A DNA stretch of 64,000 nt from JAIVJG01 sp964236735 (GTDB lineage: Bacteria; Acidobacteriota; Blastocatellia; Pyrinomonadales; Pyrinomonadaceae). Numbering within the stretch: the first letter of the stretch is position 1; each line of letters starts with the position of its first letter. Positions 42,078 to 50,769 of this stretch are shown here, one piece after another. The position numbers were made by a program, and so were the translations under genes. The notes beneath the pieces are model-generated. The model was not told the origin of the DNA. It ran no database searches and saw nothing but the letters and a program-made list of their open reading frames with translations. The stretch is taken from positions 1 to 64,000 of the forward strand of contig CAXSFM010000023.1 in assembly GCA_964236735.1 (NCBI GenBank). Reading direction: 5' to 3'.

Positions 42078-45000
42078 ATGAGAAATCTTCCCCCCAACAT
42101 CGCGCGAATGCTCGCGCTCGTCTGCGTCTTCGGCGTCGCCGCACACGCGCAGTCGCAAGCGACGAGCGGCAACATCGAAGGCCGCGTGCTTGACCCCAAC
42201 GGCGCGGTTGTGCCCGGCGTCACCGTCACCGCCACCAATCAAGCTACTAGCTTCGAGAAAAGCGCGACAACAGACAGTGAAGGTAATTATCGAATAATTC
42301 TTCTGCCACCCGGTTCCTACACTGTGAAAACTTCCGGCGCGCAGGGGTTTCATCCTGCAACGCTGACGAATGCTATTGTCACCGTCGGCAGTTTGACGCC
42401 GCTTGATATTAATCTCGCGGTAGGTGGTGCAGATACCGTATCAATTGATGTGTCGGCGGAAGCGCCCGTCGTTGAAACGACGCGCACCTCCGTCGCGACC
42501 ACCATCAACAATCGCTCCATCGAAAATCTGCCCATCAACGGGCGCAACTTTCAGGACTTCGCCACGTTGACGCCCGGCGTCATCCGCGACCCGCGCGGCG
42601 GCGACCTCTCCGTCGGCGGCCAGCGCGGAACTTTCAACAGCCTGCAAGTTGATGGCGTGGACAACAACAACACTTTCTTCGGTCAGGCTCTGGGACGCGG
42701 CGGCGTGCGTCCGCCTTATCAATTCTCGGAAGACTCCGTGCAGGAGTTTCAGGTCAACCAGAACGGCTTCTCGGCGGAGTTCGGGCGCGCGGGCGGCGCG
42801 GTCATCAACGTCGTCACGAAGTCCGGCACGAACGCTTTTCACGGCGGACTCTTTGAATACTTCCGCGACGAATCGCTCAACTCCAACGATCCCGTCAACA
42901 AGGCCAACGAATCGAGACGCGGCTTTGCGAACAAACGCTCGCCGCTTCGCATCAACCAGTTCGGCGGGCGCATCGGCGGCCCGATCAAGCACGACCGGGC
43001 TTTCTTCTTTTTCACCTACGACGGCCAGCGCAGCAACATTCCGCAGACGCTCGACGTGCCCAACCTCGCCACCGCGCCCGCCGCCGCGCAATCAATTCTG
43101 CTGCCGAAGCTCAACGTCTATCAGGTCGGGCGCAAGCAGGACGTGTATCTCGGCAAGACCGACATCACGCTCAACGACAAGAATCAACTGAGCGTGCGCT
43201 ACAACCATCAGGGTTTCACCGGACTCAACAACGAAAACAACGGCCCGCTCTCAGCCGAAGAGCATTCCGGCAACAGCCTCGTCACAAGCGACACGCTTTC
43301 CGGCATGCTCGCCTCGACGCTCAACGACAAAGTCGTCAACGAGTTTCGCTTTCAATTCGCGCGCGACAAAGAGCCGGGCGAGGCCAACAGCGACCAGCCC
43401 GAAGCCGTCATCGGAACCGGCGCGGGCACGAACCTGAGCATCGGTCGCAACAACTTCAGCCCGCGCGAGACGACCATCAAACGCACGCAGTTCATTGATA
43501 ACGTCTCCGTCGTCAACGGTCGCAACAACTTCAAGTTCGGCCTCGACTTCAACTTCGACCGCATCCTGAATTTCTTCCCCGGCATCTTCAGCGGCTCGTA
43601 CACTTTCCCTTCCTACACGGCCTTCGCCAACAACGCGCCGACGGCTTACACGCAAAACTTCGCCGGCACCGGCACGAGCGGCGCGACGACGAATCCAAAC
43701 CTCTCCGAGTACGCCTTCTTCGCGCAGGACGACTGGCGCGTCACGCCGAAGCTGACCCTGAATCTTGGCGTCCGCTACGACTACGCGAAGCTCGCGTGCC
43801 CGCCCGTCCAGAACCCCGACACGCTCCTGACCTCGAACGGCATCAATACGGCTGCGTGCCCGAAAGACAAAAACAACTTCGCGCCACGCACAGGCTTCTC
43901 TTACGCCTTCGACGAGAAGACGGTCGTGCGCGGCGGCTTCGGTCTTTATTACACGCGCACGCCTTCCATCGTGCTCGGCACGGCGCACTCGCAAAACGGC
44001 ATCAACGTCACCGGCATCAACTTGAACGCCGCGCAGATCGCCGCCGCCAATTTGCGTTACCCGAACATCCTGACCGCGCCGCCTGCGGGCACGTCGGCCA
44101 ACCCGAACTTGTTTCTCTTCGCCAACGACTACGTGCAGCCCTACGTCGAGCAGGGACGCCTCGGCATCGAGCGCGAGGTCTATAAAAACCTGAGCGTCTC
44201 CGCGACGTATCTTTTCTATCGCGGCGTTCACCTGACGCGCACGCGCGACATCAATCTCTTCGCGCCCGTTGACTTCGCGCGCACAGGCCCCGACGGGCAG
44301 GTTTACACCTTCCAACGCTTCTCCAGCACGCGCCCGATCTCGCGCACGACGGGGCAGTCCTACAACCGCATCAGCATTTTCGAGAGCGCGTCAAAGTCCG
44401 TCTATCACGGCCTCGCGATTCAGGTCACGCAGCGTCTCACGCGCGGCTTCCAGTTCATCGCCGCCTACACCTACTCGAAGGCGAAGGATGACCGACCCGA
44501 CCAGACCATCGTCGTCGTCGGCGCGGACGACGCGAAGATCGTGCAGAACCAACTCAACCCCGGCGGCGATTACGGACGCTCCGACACAGACCTCCGCCAC
44601 CGCTTCGTCTTCAGTCCGGTCTATGAGTTGGGCAAGATTTCCTGGAGTGACAATTCCGTCGCGCGCGCTATTTTCAGCGACTATACTTTCTCGACCATCG
44701 TCCAATTCCAGTCCGGCACGCCCTACTCCGCGCTCGTCAGCGGCGACCCGAACAACGACGGTAATCGCTCGAACGACCGTCTGCCGGGCACGGTGAGAAA
44801 CCAGTACACGACGCCGTCCATCTATCAATTCGACGCGCGCATCACGCGCAACATTCCGTTCAGCGAATCCATGCGCGTGCGTCTGATACTTGAAGCCTTC
44901 AACGTCTTCAACCGCTCGAACGTGGCGACGGTCAACTCGACCTTCTTCAACTATTCGGGCGGCGCGGCGGGCACGCTCACCACACCATCATTCATTTCGG

Positions 45001-45098
45001 CCTTCGGCACGCCGCGCACCTTCGGCTCTCCCGCGTCGGGCACGACGACCTTCGCCACCCCGCGCCAGCTTCAACTCGCCATCAAGTTCGATTTCTAA
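42078..45098 (+). CDS. Oar-like TonB-dependent outer-membrane receptor
   Basis: 1006 residues. Signal peptide (MLALVCVFGVAAHAQ), carboxypeptidase-regulatory-like domain (NIEGRVLDPNGAVVPGVTVT ... SYTVKTSGAQGF), a plug region (TTINNRSIENLPINGRNFQD, GGAVINVVTKSGTNAFHGG), and a long beta barrel ending in the aromatic QLAIKFDF. Such receptors carry oligosaccharides or peptides and are expanded in Acidobacteria. GAGAGG precedes the start. No TonB-ExbB-ExbD is adjacent; the C-terminal TonB-like protein at 50770 is too small to assign. Substrate unknown; the PL11 lyase at 3584 is too distant to be a confident partner. Confidence 0.93.
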   Translation: MRNLPPNIARMLALVCVFGVAAHAQSQATSGNIEGRVLDPNGAVVPGVTVTATNQATSFEKSATTDSEGNYRIILLPPGSYTVKTSGAQGFHPATLTNAIVTVGSLTPLDINLAVGGADTVSIDVSAEAPVVETTRTSVATTINNRSIENLPINGRNFQDFATLTPGVIRDPRGGDLSVGGQRGTFNSLQVDGVDNNNTFFGQALGRGGVRPPYQFSEDSVQEFQVNQNGFSAEFGRAGGAVINVVTKSGTNAFHGGLFEYFRDESLNSNDPVNKANESRRGFANKRSPLRINQFGGRIGGPIKHDRAFFFFTYDGQRSNIPQTLDVPNLATAPAAAQSILLPKLNVYQVGRKQDVYLGKTDITLNDKNQLSVRYNHQGFTGLNNENNGPLSAEEHSGNSLVTSDTLSGMLASTLNDKVVNEFRFQFARDKEPGEANSDQPEAVIGTGAGTNLSIGRNNFSPRETTIKRTQFIDNVSVVNGRNNFKFGLDFNFDRILNFFPGIFSGSYTFPSYTAFANNAPTAYTQNFAGTGTSGATTNPNLSEYAFFAQDDWRVTPKLTLNLGVRYDYAKLACPPVQNPDTLLTSNGINTAACPKDKNNFAPRTGFSYAFDEKTVVRGGFGLYYTRTPSIVLGTAHSQNGINVTGINLNAAQIAAANLRYPNILTAPPAGTSANPNLFLFANDYVQPYVEQGRLGIEREVYKNLSVSATYLFYRGVHLTRTRDINLFAPVDFARTGPDGQVYTFQRFSSTRPISRTTGQSYNRISIFESASKSVYHGLAIQVTQRLTRGFQFIAAYTYSKAKDDRPDQTIVVVGADDAKIVQNQLNPGGDYGRSDTDLRHRFVFSPVYELGKISWSDNSVARAIFSDYTFSTIVQFQSGTPYSALVSGDPNNDGNRSNDRLPGTVRNQYTTPSIYQFDARITRNIPFSESMRVRLILEAFNVFNRSNVATVNSTFFNYSGGAAGTLTTPSFISAFGTPRTFGSPASGTTTFATPRQLQLAIKFDF

Positions 45099-45125
45099 AC
45101 TTGCGGCGGATTTACAGACACCAAG

Positions 45126-45165
45126 AAAGCGGCGCGTTGCATCGACAGCAACGCGCCGCTTTGTC
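45126..45165 (+). terminator. Strong terminator after the TonB receptor gene
   Basis: AAAGCGGCGCGTTGC (45126-45140) pairs perfectly with GCAACGCGCCGCTTT (45148-45162), followed by GTC. The T run after the stem is short. Confidence 0.85.
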
Positions 45166-45170
45166 TGTCC

Positions 45171-45244
45171 TGTCAGTACCGCCTGCGGTAGCGGGCGGGT
45201 TTGCCCTCGTGAGTACCCGCCCGCTACCGCAGGCGGTACTGACA
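45171..45244. repeat. REP pair, second variant
   Basis: Two 30-bp arms (45171-45200 and 45215-45244) are exact reverse complements. They match the REP arms at 41255 except at a few central positions (GCAGGCGGTAC instead of GCTCGCGGTAC). The transposase next to the 41255 copies may have spread both variants. Confidence 0.9.
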
Positions 45245-45296
45245 AGACAGCTTGCCGGGGTAGTCGCCTTCAAGCGCAAACTGATATAAAAGCGAG

Positions 45297-46253
45297 GTGA
45301 CGACGCTCTCTCAATCCAACAACTCTGAGCATCACGCGCCGCGCGTCGTCCCGCCGATTCTCTTCATCGTCGCCGCCGCGCTGCTGTGGAGCACGGGCAG
45401 CCTCTTCATCAAGTCAACGCCGCTCACGGCCTTCGAGTTATCATTCGGGCGTTCGCTCTTCGCCGCCGCGACCATCGCATACTTCACGCGCCGCGAAGGT
45501 TTCGGCATTAACGGCGTGACCGCCATCGCCGCCGTCCTCTACGCCGCGCTGCTTTTGCTCTTCGTCATCGCCAACAAATTGACGACCGCCGCCAACGCCA
45601 TCTTTCTCCAGTACACCGCGCCCGTCTATGTCCTCATCTTCGAGCCGCTCATGTACAAAGAAAAATTCCGCACGCGCGACATCTCCATCGTCGTGGCGTG
45701 CCTGTGCGGAATGTCGCTCTTCTTCGTCGGCAAGCTGAGGCCGCAGGACGTGAGCGGCAATCTCACGGCTCTCGCGTCGGGCGTGTGCTTCGCCTTCTTC
45801 CTGTTACTCCTGCGGCATCCGCGCGCACAAGCTGTCAACCGCGCCTCGTCCGCCATCTACGGAAACATCCTGCTGTGCATCGTCTGCGCGCTCCTGCTCT
45901 GGCACGGCGACGCGCCGAGTTATATCAGCGACGGCGGCACAGTCGGCTTGAAAGACTTTGTGGTCGTAGCATATCTGGGCGTCGTGCAGATCGGCGTCGC
46001 CTACACGCTCTTCACGCTCGGCATCGCGCGCGGCGTGCGCTCGCTCGACGCCGGCATCGTCGCTTACATCGAGCCGGTCTTAAATCCCGTCTGGGTCTTC
46101 CTCTTCCTCAACGAACGCCCCTCCGCGTGGGCGATTCTCGGCGGCGCGCTCATCATCACCGCTGTCATCACGCATACGATTTTGAGTTCACGCGCGGCGC
46201 GCAACTTACCCGCGCCAAATCCTTCGCGCGATGCTAGAATCATCGAGGAATGA
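45297..46253 (+). CDS. EamA-family (DMT) transporter
   Basis: 318 residues, starting with GTG at 45297. Ten transmembrane helices in two EamA repeats: ILFIVAAALLWSTGSLFIKS ... LLFVIANKLTTAANAIFLQY and VVVAYLGVVQIGVAYTLFTLG ... SLDAGIVAYIEPVLNPVWVF. Such permeases export amino acids, nucleotides or other metabolites; the substrate cannot be read. The stop codon lies in the left arm of a decayed family B hairpin. Confidence 0.88.
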   Translation: MTTLSQSNNSEHHAPRVVPPILFIVAAALLWSTGSLFIKSTPLTAFELSFGRSLFAAATIAYFTRREGFGINGVTAIAAVLYAALLLLFVIANKLTTAANAIFLQYTAPVYVLIFEPLMYKEKFRTRDISIVVACLCGMSLFFVGKLRPQDVSGNLTALASGVCFAFFLLLLRHPRAQAVNRASSAIYGNILLCIVCALLLWHGDAPSYISDGGTVGLKDFVVVAYLGVVQIGVAYTLFTLGIARGVRSLDAGIVAYIEPVLNPVWVFLFLNERPSAWAILGGALIITAVITHTILSSRAARNLPAPNPSRDARIIEE

Positions 46254-46280
46254 TGAACGATGAATGCGGAATGACGAGTG
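46251..46280. repeat. Family B hairpin, copy 7 (left arm, decayed)
   Basis: TGATGAACGATGAATGCGG units overlapping the EamA stop codon. The complementary right arm near 46310-46325 is degraded and merges into the family A element. Confidence 0.5.
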
Positions 46281-46326
46281 AAAGACAGGCAGTCAATTAT
46301 TCTTCAACGTCAGTGTTCATTCTTTT

Positions 46327-46491
46327 ATAGCGGTTTAAGATTGAGTGCGACTTGAAAGAAAGATTTTTCACCACAGAGGACACGAGAGGAACACAGAGGA
46401 AAGACAAGAGGTTAGATGGTCTCCTCTGCTCTGTGCCCCTCTGTGTTCTCTGTGGTTAATCTCCGGTCACATTCATTTGCAACCCGCAGTA
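46327..46491. repeat. Family A palindromic element, copy 4
   Basis: Starts with ATAGCGGTTTAAGATTGAGT and ends with TTTGCAACCCGCAGTA; the inner pair CACCACAGAGGACACGAGAG and its near-complement is kept. It lies between the EamA gene and the next gene start at 46521. Confidence 0.85.
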
Positions 46492-46520
46492 GAACTAAGA
46501 AATCGGAGCGTCGAAAAATT

Positions 46521-47069
46521 ATGAGCGACTTACGAAATTGGCTGGAACGTGTGGGCGATAAGATTCCGGGCTACGGCGGCTACGCAGACCGCGAGCGGCG
46601 GCGTGATGCGGACAAAGCGCACCGCGAGCAACTGGCCGATAGGTTGCGCGCGACGAAGCAGCCTTTGAACGACGTGATACGCGAACTGACTTCGAGCGGC
46701 CACCTGTCGAAAGTCGGCGCGGCGGATCGCATCGCCAAGAAGATTGACAAGGCCGAGCAACGCTTGCGCTTCGCCACTTACGGCTACACGGGTTTCTTCG
46801 ACGCCGTCGAGATTAACGCGCCGCAGCTTGACGCGATTTATCAATTCGACCTCGCGCTCGTCGAGCAAATCGAAGAAATCGCGCGGCTCGTGAGCGAGTA
46901 CCAGAACAAGGTCGCCGATGAGTCTTACCTGCCGACGGAACTTGACGGCGCGGTGGATAAATTCAATCACACGCTTGATGAGCGCACGCGCGTCCTCGAT
47001 AATTTCCGGCAGACCGAAGGCAGCGACGACGGAGACTCCACGCCGCCGGGACATCCCATGTTCAGTTGA
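46521..47069 (+). CDS. Helical cytosolic protein of unknown function
   Basis: 182 residues from ATG 46521; the frame is open upstream only because it reads into the repeat. The first 60 residues are basic and charged (YADRERRRDADKAHREQLAD), then come long helices (RIAKKIDKAEQRLRFA, QIEEIARLVSEYQNK, GAVDKFNHTLDERTRVLDNF) suited to a coiled coil. No family recognised. Confidence 0.7.
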   Translation: MSDLRNWLERVGDKIPGYGGYADRERRRDADKAHREQLADRLRATKQPLNDVIRELTSSGHLSKVGAADRIAKKIDKAEQRLRFATYGYTGFFDAVEINAPQLDAIYQFDLALVEQIEEIARLVSEYQNKVADESYLPTELDGAVDKFNHTLDERTRVLDNFRQTEGSDDGDSTPPGHPMFS

Positions 47070-47145
47070 TGTCGGGAGTGCAGCGAGCGCAAAAGTGTTC
47101 CACTCACCTATGATTTCAGACAAAACGAATTTGAGGAGAGCGACG

Positions 47146-47670
47146 ATGTCCGCGCTCGTGATAGCTATTGCCGCGCTCATCTTCCCGGCAGGAAAAGTAT
47201 TGGCGCAGGCGAAATGCTTACCATCTGCCGGGGCTGCCTCTGCCGTTTACATCGCGTTTGAGCGTGAGGTTGAAATCGAGGCTGGCAAGAAGGAAGTGGT
47301 TTTGCGTCTCGTTAATGGCTCGGCCTGTGACATCGTTGTCGGGGCGCTGGATACTTCAGCGTCAGTGGTTTCCGGGGACGGCCTGAGAGGGATTAAGGAT
47401 GACGAAGAGTTACCGGACGGGACGAGGCTCAACCTCCGCTACTTCGAGATGGAGTTGCGCGCCTCCGGGTGGGAGTCAGTCTTTTACAACGGTGGCTGTG
47501 GGCAGGTGAATCGTATCGTCCTTCCGGTGCGCTCTGTCTTGTTCCGTGTGCCTTTGAAAACTTTCGAGCATCATCGCAACGTGACCACGTATTTCAATTT
47601 TTCCGGCGAAGACCCTGCGGACTCGGAACACAGCGCAACCTTTAGTTGGAACTTTGTGCCGGGATTATAA
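47146..47670 (+). CDS. Small secreted protein of unknown function
   Basis: 174 residues from ATG 47146, which follows GAGGAG at 47132-47137. An ATG at 47110 is a possible alternative. Signal peptide VIAIAALIFPAGKVLAQA. The mature domain has beta strands and paired cysteines (NGSACDIVVGALD, FYNGGCGQVNRIV, VPLKTFEHHRN). No family recognised. Confidence 0.7.
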   Translation: MSALVIAIAALIFPAGKVLAQAKCLPSAGAASAVYIAFEREVEIEAGKKEVVLRLVNGSACDIVVGALDTSASVVSGDGLRGIKDDEELPDGTRLNLRYFEMELRASGWESVFYNGGCGQVNRIVLPVRSVLFRVPLKTFEHHRNVTTYFNFSGEDPADSEHSATFSWNFVPGL

Positions 47671-47750
47671 GTTGACCAACAGGCAGGTGGCGCGAGACTT
47701 GAACGTAAATATTTGCCCTCCGATAGGGCGCGAAGAGGAGAGTTAGACAG

Positions 47751-48905
47751 ATGGCAATTGAAGTGTTGCAGTATTTCGATCCGACGGGCACGCAGATCGT
47801 TCATCGCATCCCGGAAGGCGGCTCGACCGACATCAAGATGGGCGCGCAACTCATCGTGCAGGAAAGCCAGTCGGCGGTTTTCTTCCGCGACGGCAAGGCG
47901 CTCGACACGTTCGGCCCCGGACGGCACACGCTGACGACGATGAACGTGCCTCTGTTGACGCGCGTGCTCGCGATTCCTTTCGGCGGCACGTCGCCGTTTC
48001 AAGCGTCGGTGGTCTTCATCGCGCGCAGCACGTTTCAGGATTTGAAGTGGGGCACGAAAGAGCCGATTCCGTTTCGCGACGCGGAGTTGTACATGGTGCG
48101 TCTGCGCGCCTTCGGCAAATTCTCGATCCGCGTCGCAGACCCGCAGCTTTTCGTTAACTCCATCGTCGGCACGCGCGGCATGGTCTCGACGCAGTCCATC
48201 GCCGACTACCTGCGCGACCTGATCGTCGCGCGTCTCAATGATTTGCTCGGCGAAAATTTGAAGACCGTCTTTGATCTGCCCGCGCTCTATGATGAGTTGG
48301 CGGCGGGCGTCAAGGCGCGCGTCGCGGACGATTTCAGCAAGCAGGGGCTGGAACTCGTTGACCTGCTCGTCTCGGCGATTACGCCGCCGGAAGAAGTGCA
48401 GCAGAAGATTGACGAGCGTTCGAGCATGAGCGCGCTCGGCGACATGGACAAGTACATGCGCTACAAAGCGGCGGAAGCCCTCCCCGATGCGGCGAAGCAA
48501 CCGGGCGGCGCGGCAGGGCAGGGGATGGGACTCGGACTCGGCTTCGGCTTCGGCAAGATGATGGCGGACGCCGTCGGCGGTCAGGGACAGCAACAAGGTG
48601 GACAAGCGCAAGGTGGCCAGCAGCAACAACCAGCACAGGGCGGCGCGACGGCACAGGGCGTGCCATGTCCGAAGTGCGGCACGTCGAACCCGTCGGGCGC
48701 GAAGTTTTGCCAGAACTGCGGCGCACCGCAGAGAGTCGAACCCGCCACCGTCGAATGCCCGAACTGCCACGCGCAGATGCAGGCGGGCGCGAAGTTCTGC
48801 TCAAGTTGCGGCCAGTCGCTCGCCGCGCACAAGTGCAAGAACTGCGATACGTCCCTGCAAGCGGACGCGAAGTTCTGCGCCAACTGCGGCACACAGGCCG
48901 GTTGA
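47751..48905 (+). CDS. SPFH-domain protein with zinc ribbons (YdjL type)
   Basis: 384 residues. Residues ~20-210 form an SPFH domain (QLIVQESQSAVFFRDGKALD, VLAIPFGGTSPFQASVVFIA, ADYLRDLIVARLNDLLGENL), the type linked to membrane microdomain scaffolds. A Gly/Gln-rich linker follows (about residues 265-305). The C-terminal ~80 residues hold zinc ribbons: CPKCGTSNPSGAKFCQNCG, CPNCHAQMQAGAKFCSSCG, CKNCDTSLQADAKFCANCG. AAGAGGAG precedes the start. It overlaps the next gene by one base, so the two form an operon. Confidence 0.9.
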   Translation: MAIEVLQYFDPTGTQIVHRIPEGGSTDIKMGAQLIVQESQSAVFFRDGKALDTFGPGRHTLTTMNVPLLTRVLAIPFGGTSPFQASVVFIARSTFQDLKWGTKEPIPFRDAELYMVRLRAFGKFSIRVADPQLFVNSIVGTRGMVSTQSIADYLRDLIVARLNDLLGENLKTVFDLPALYDELAAGVKARVADDFSKQGLELVDLLVSAITPPEEVQQKIDERSSMSALGDMDKYMRYKAAEALPDAAKQPGGAAGQGMGLGLGFGFGKMMADAVGGQGQQQGGQAQGGQQQQPAQGGATAQGVPCPKCGTSNPSGAKFCQNCGAPQRVEPATVECPNCHAQMQAGAKFCSSCGQSLAAHKCKNCDTSLQADAKFCANCGTQAG

Positions 48906-49240
48906 TGATGACGTGTGACTACTGCCACAGCGATTCTGAGGAAGGCGCGACGAAGTGCGCGAGTTGCGGCGCGCCGCTCACGCAGGGTGGTGATGCGCCC
49001 GACGTGCGTTTCTGCCCGCACTGCAAGCGTCGCCTGCTCGCGCTCGGCAGTCCCGCGTGCAATTACTGCGGACAGAGTTTGCCCGCGCATTACGTCAAGG
49101 CGCGTGAGGCGATGTGGCAGCGCATACAGGATGCTGACAAGGCGGGCGGACACGAAGCGTTGGAGGCGGAAGGCGACAGCGATCTGCAACGTGCGCTCAG
49201 AGCTTTGTCCGATCTGAAGAACTCAAAACGGCGCGATTGA
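48905..49240 (+). CDS. Zinc-ribbon partner of the SPFH protein
   Basis: 111 residues. Two zinc-ribbon halves in the first 60 residues (CDYCHSDSEEGATKCASCG and FCPHCKRR ... CNYCGQSL), then a helical tail (AREAMWQRIQDADKAGGHEA; LQRALRALSDLKNSKRRD). It starts at ATG 48905, overlapping the SPFH stop by one base (TGATG). The shared zinc-ribbon theme suggests a joint complex; function unknown. Confidence 0.78.
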   Translation: MMTCDYCHSDSEEGATKCASCGAPLTQGGDAPDVRFCPHCKRRLLALGSPACNYCGQSLPAHYVKAREAMWQRIQDADKAGGHEALEAEGDSDLQRALRALSDLKNSKRRD

Positions 49241-49354
49241 ACTTGAACGGTTCACTCCGGTGCGTCAGTACGCGAGCGAGAATTCCGCACGTCCCCATCA
49301 ACGCTTGAAACTCTCACCTGCCCCGTCAACTCTCGATGAGTGATGACAACGAAC

Positions 49355-50725
49355 CTATTTCCTGTTTCTCTTTTTAAGAATCTCGACGGCGTGTTCTAAC
49401 ACATTGTCGCGCCCGTTCTGGAGGTCTTGGCGTGTGGGGCTGAGTTGTTCATCGGGCTTGAGACCCGCGCCTTCCAGCCGCTTCCCGCCTGTGGTGTGAT
49501 AATCCATCTCGCTGATGTCGAGCAGTCCGCCGTCGGGCAAAGTATGTCGTCGTCGGATGCCGAGCACGCAGCCGCAGGTGTTTTCACCGATGAGCGTAGC
49601 GCGTCCCGCTTCTTTCAACGCGGCGCTGAAGACTTCCGACGCGCTCGCCGTCTTCGCGCTCGTGAGGATGACGACGGGGCCGCGAAACGTCGTCAGCATC
49701 TCGGCGGTCGAGACGGGCAGAGAGCGCGTGTGCGGCTCCAGTTGAATGCGTCTCGCGCGGTCTGTGAACTGTCCGAGACTCTCGTCCGTCGGCAGAAAAA
49801 TCGAGGCGATGTCGGCCATCGCTTCCGCCTCGCCGCCGCCGTTCTCGCGCAGATCAACGACGAGCGCGCGCGCATCGCCCAACTTGTCACGCAGAGCGCG
49901 CATTAATTCGGCGGCGATCTCTTCCGTGAAAATGTTGAACTGCACGACGCCGACATGCCCGCCTTCGCGCCGCACGCGCAAGCTGGGCGCGCGCGCGTGG
50001 AACTCGCGACGGAGTTTGACGCGCCGCTCGCGCTTGTCCTCTGCGCCGCGAAAGACGACCGAGACGAAAGAGTCGCGCGGCCCGTCGAAGAGTTTCGTGA
50101 CGGCGAGAAAGCGCGCCGTCACGGATGCCTCTGACGCCTGCTGGTCGGCGAGTCGTCGCGCGATGATGAGCGAGACCGGCTCTCCATCGAGACTCAAGAC
50201 CGCATCGCCCGCGCGCACGCCCGCCCGCGCCGCTTCCGAGCCGCGCTCGACGCTCGTCACCAGCATCTCGCCGCCTAGTTCGCGCACGGTGACGCCGACG
50301 GCCACGAAGCGCGCGACACGCCAGTCCGTGCTTTCGCCGGGCGCGAAGACGCGCGTGTGCGGGTCGTGCAGGTGCGAAATCATGCGCCGCAGCACGGCGT
50401 AGAGTTCCGCTTCATTGCTTGCATCCGCCGCCTGCGTGCGAAACTCCGCGCCGAGCGCGCGCCAGTCCGCGCCCTGCATCTGCGCGTCGTAGTAACGCGC
50501 GTTGATGTTTTCCCACACTTCGTCAAAGACGCGCAGACGCCCCTCGCGCGTCGCGGTCAACGCCGTCGCAGAATCAGCAGGCTGTTTGACTTGTGCGAAG
50601 ACAGCAACGACGTGTGCGCTCATCAACAAACAAATGAAGAAACACAACTTGAGTGACGCGCGCAAAGTCGTGCGACAAGTCATGCGGAAATTCGTCTGTC
50701 GAGTGTGGAGCAACATCACGTTCAC
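49355..50725 (-). CDS. S41-family peptidase (C-terminal processing protease-like)
   Basis: 456 residues from GTG 50725; Met15 (50683) would start a tidier signal peptide. Signal or anchor helix (LKLCFFICLLMSAHVVAVFA), then an N-terminal helical region, a PDZ domain (SVERGSEAARAGVRAGDAVL), and the catalytic domain (LVVDLRENGGGEAEAM; ILTSAKTASASEVFSAAL). The serine of TASASE (361 or 363) is present. The lysine usual in CtpA (GxxTFGKG) is replaced here (GENTCGCV), so the protein belongs to a class without that lysine or is inactive. Confidence 0.85.
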   Translation of the reverse strand: MNVMLLHTRQTNFRMTCRTTLRASLKLCFFICLLMSAHVVAVFAQVKQPADSATALTATREGRLRVFDEVWENINARYYDAQMQGADWRALGAEFRTQAADASNEAELYAVLRRMISHLHDPHTRVFAPGESTDWRVARFVAVGVTVRELGGEMLVTSVERGSEAARAGVRAGDAVLSLDGEPVSLIIARRLADQQASEASVTARFLAVTKLFDGPRDSFVSVVFRGAEDKRERRVKLRREFHARAPSLRVRREGGHVGVVQFNIFTEEIAAELMRALRDKLGDARALVVDLRENGGGEAEAMADIASIFLPTDESLGQFTDRARRIQLEPHTRSLPVSTAEMLTTFRGPVVILTSAKTASASEVFSAALKEAGRATLIGENTCGCVLGIRRRHTLPDGGLLDISEMDYHTTGGKRLEGAGLKPDEQLSPTRQDLQNGRDNVLEHAVEILKKRNRK

Positions 50726-50769
50726 GTCTTGATTTACGTCAGAGATGCGCGCGTTGGTTTCGCCGCGCG

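Noticed and set aside
47571..48770. 399-codon antisense frame across the SPFH gene
   Set aside because: Arg-rich shadow frame; sense frame has SPFH and zinc ribbons.
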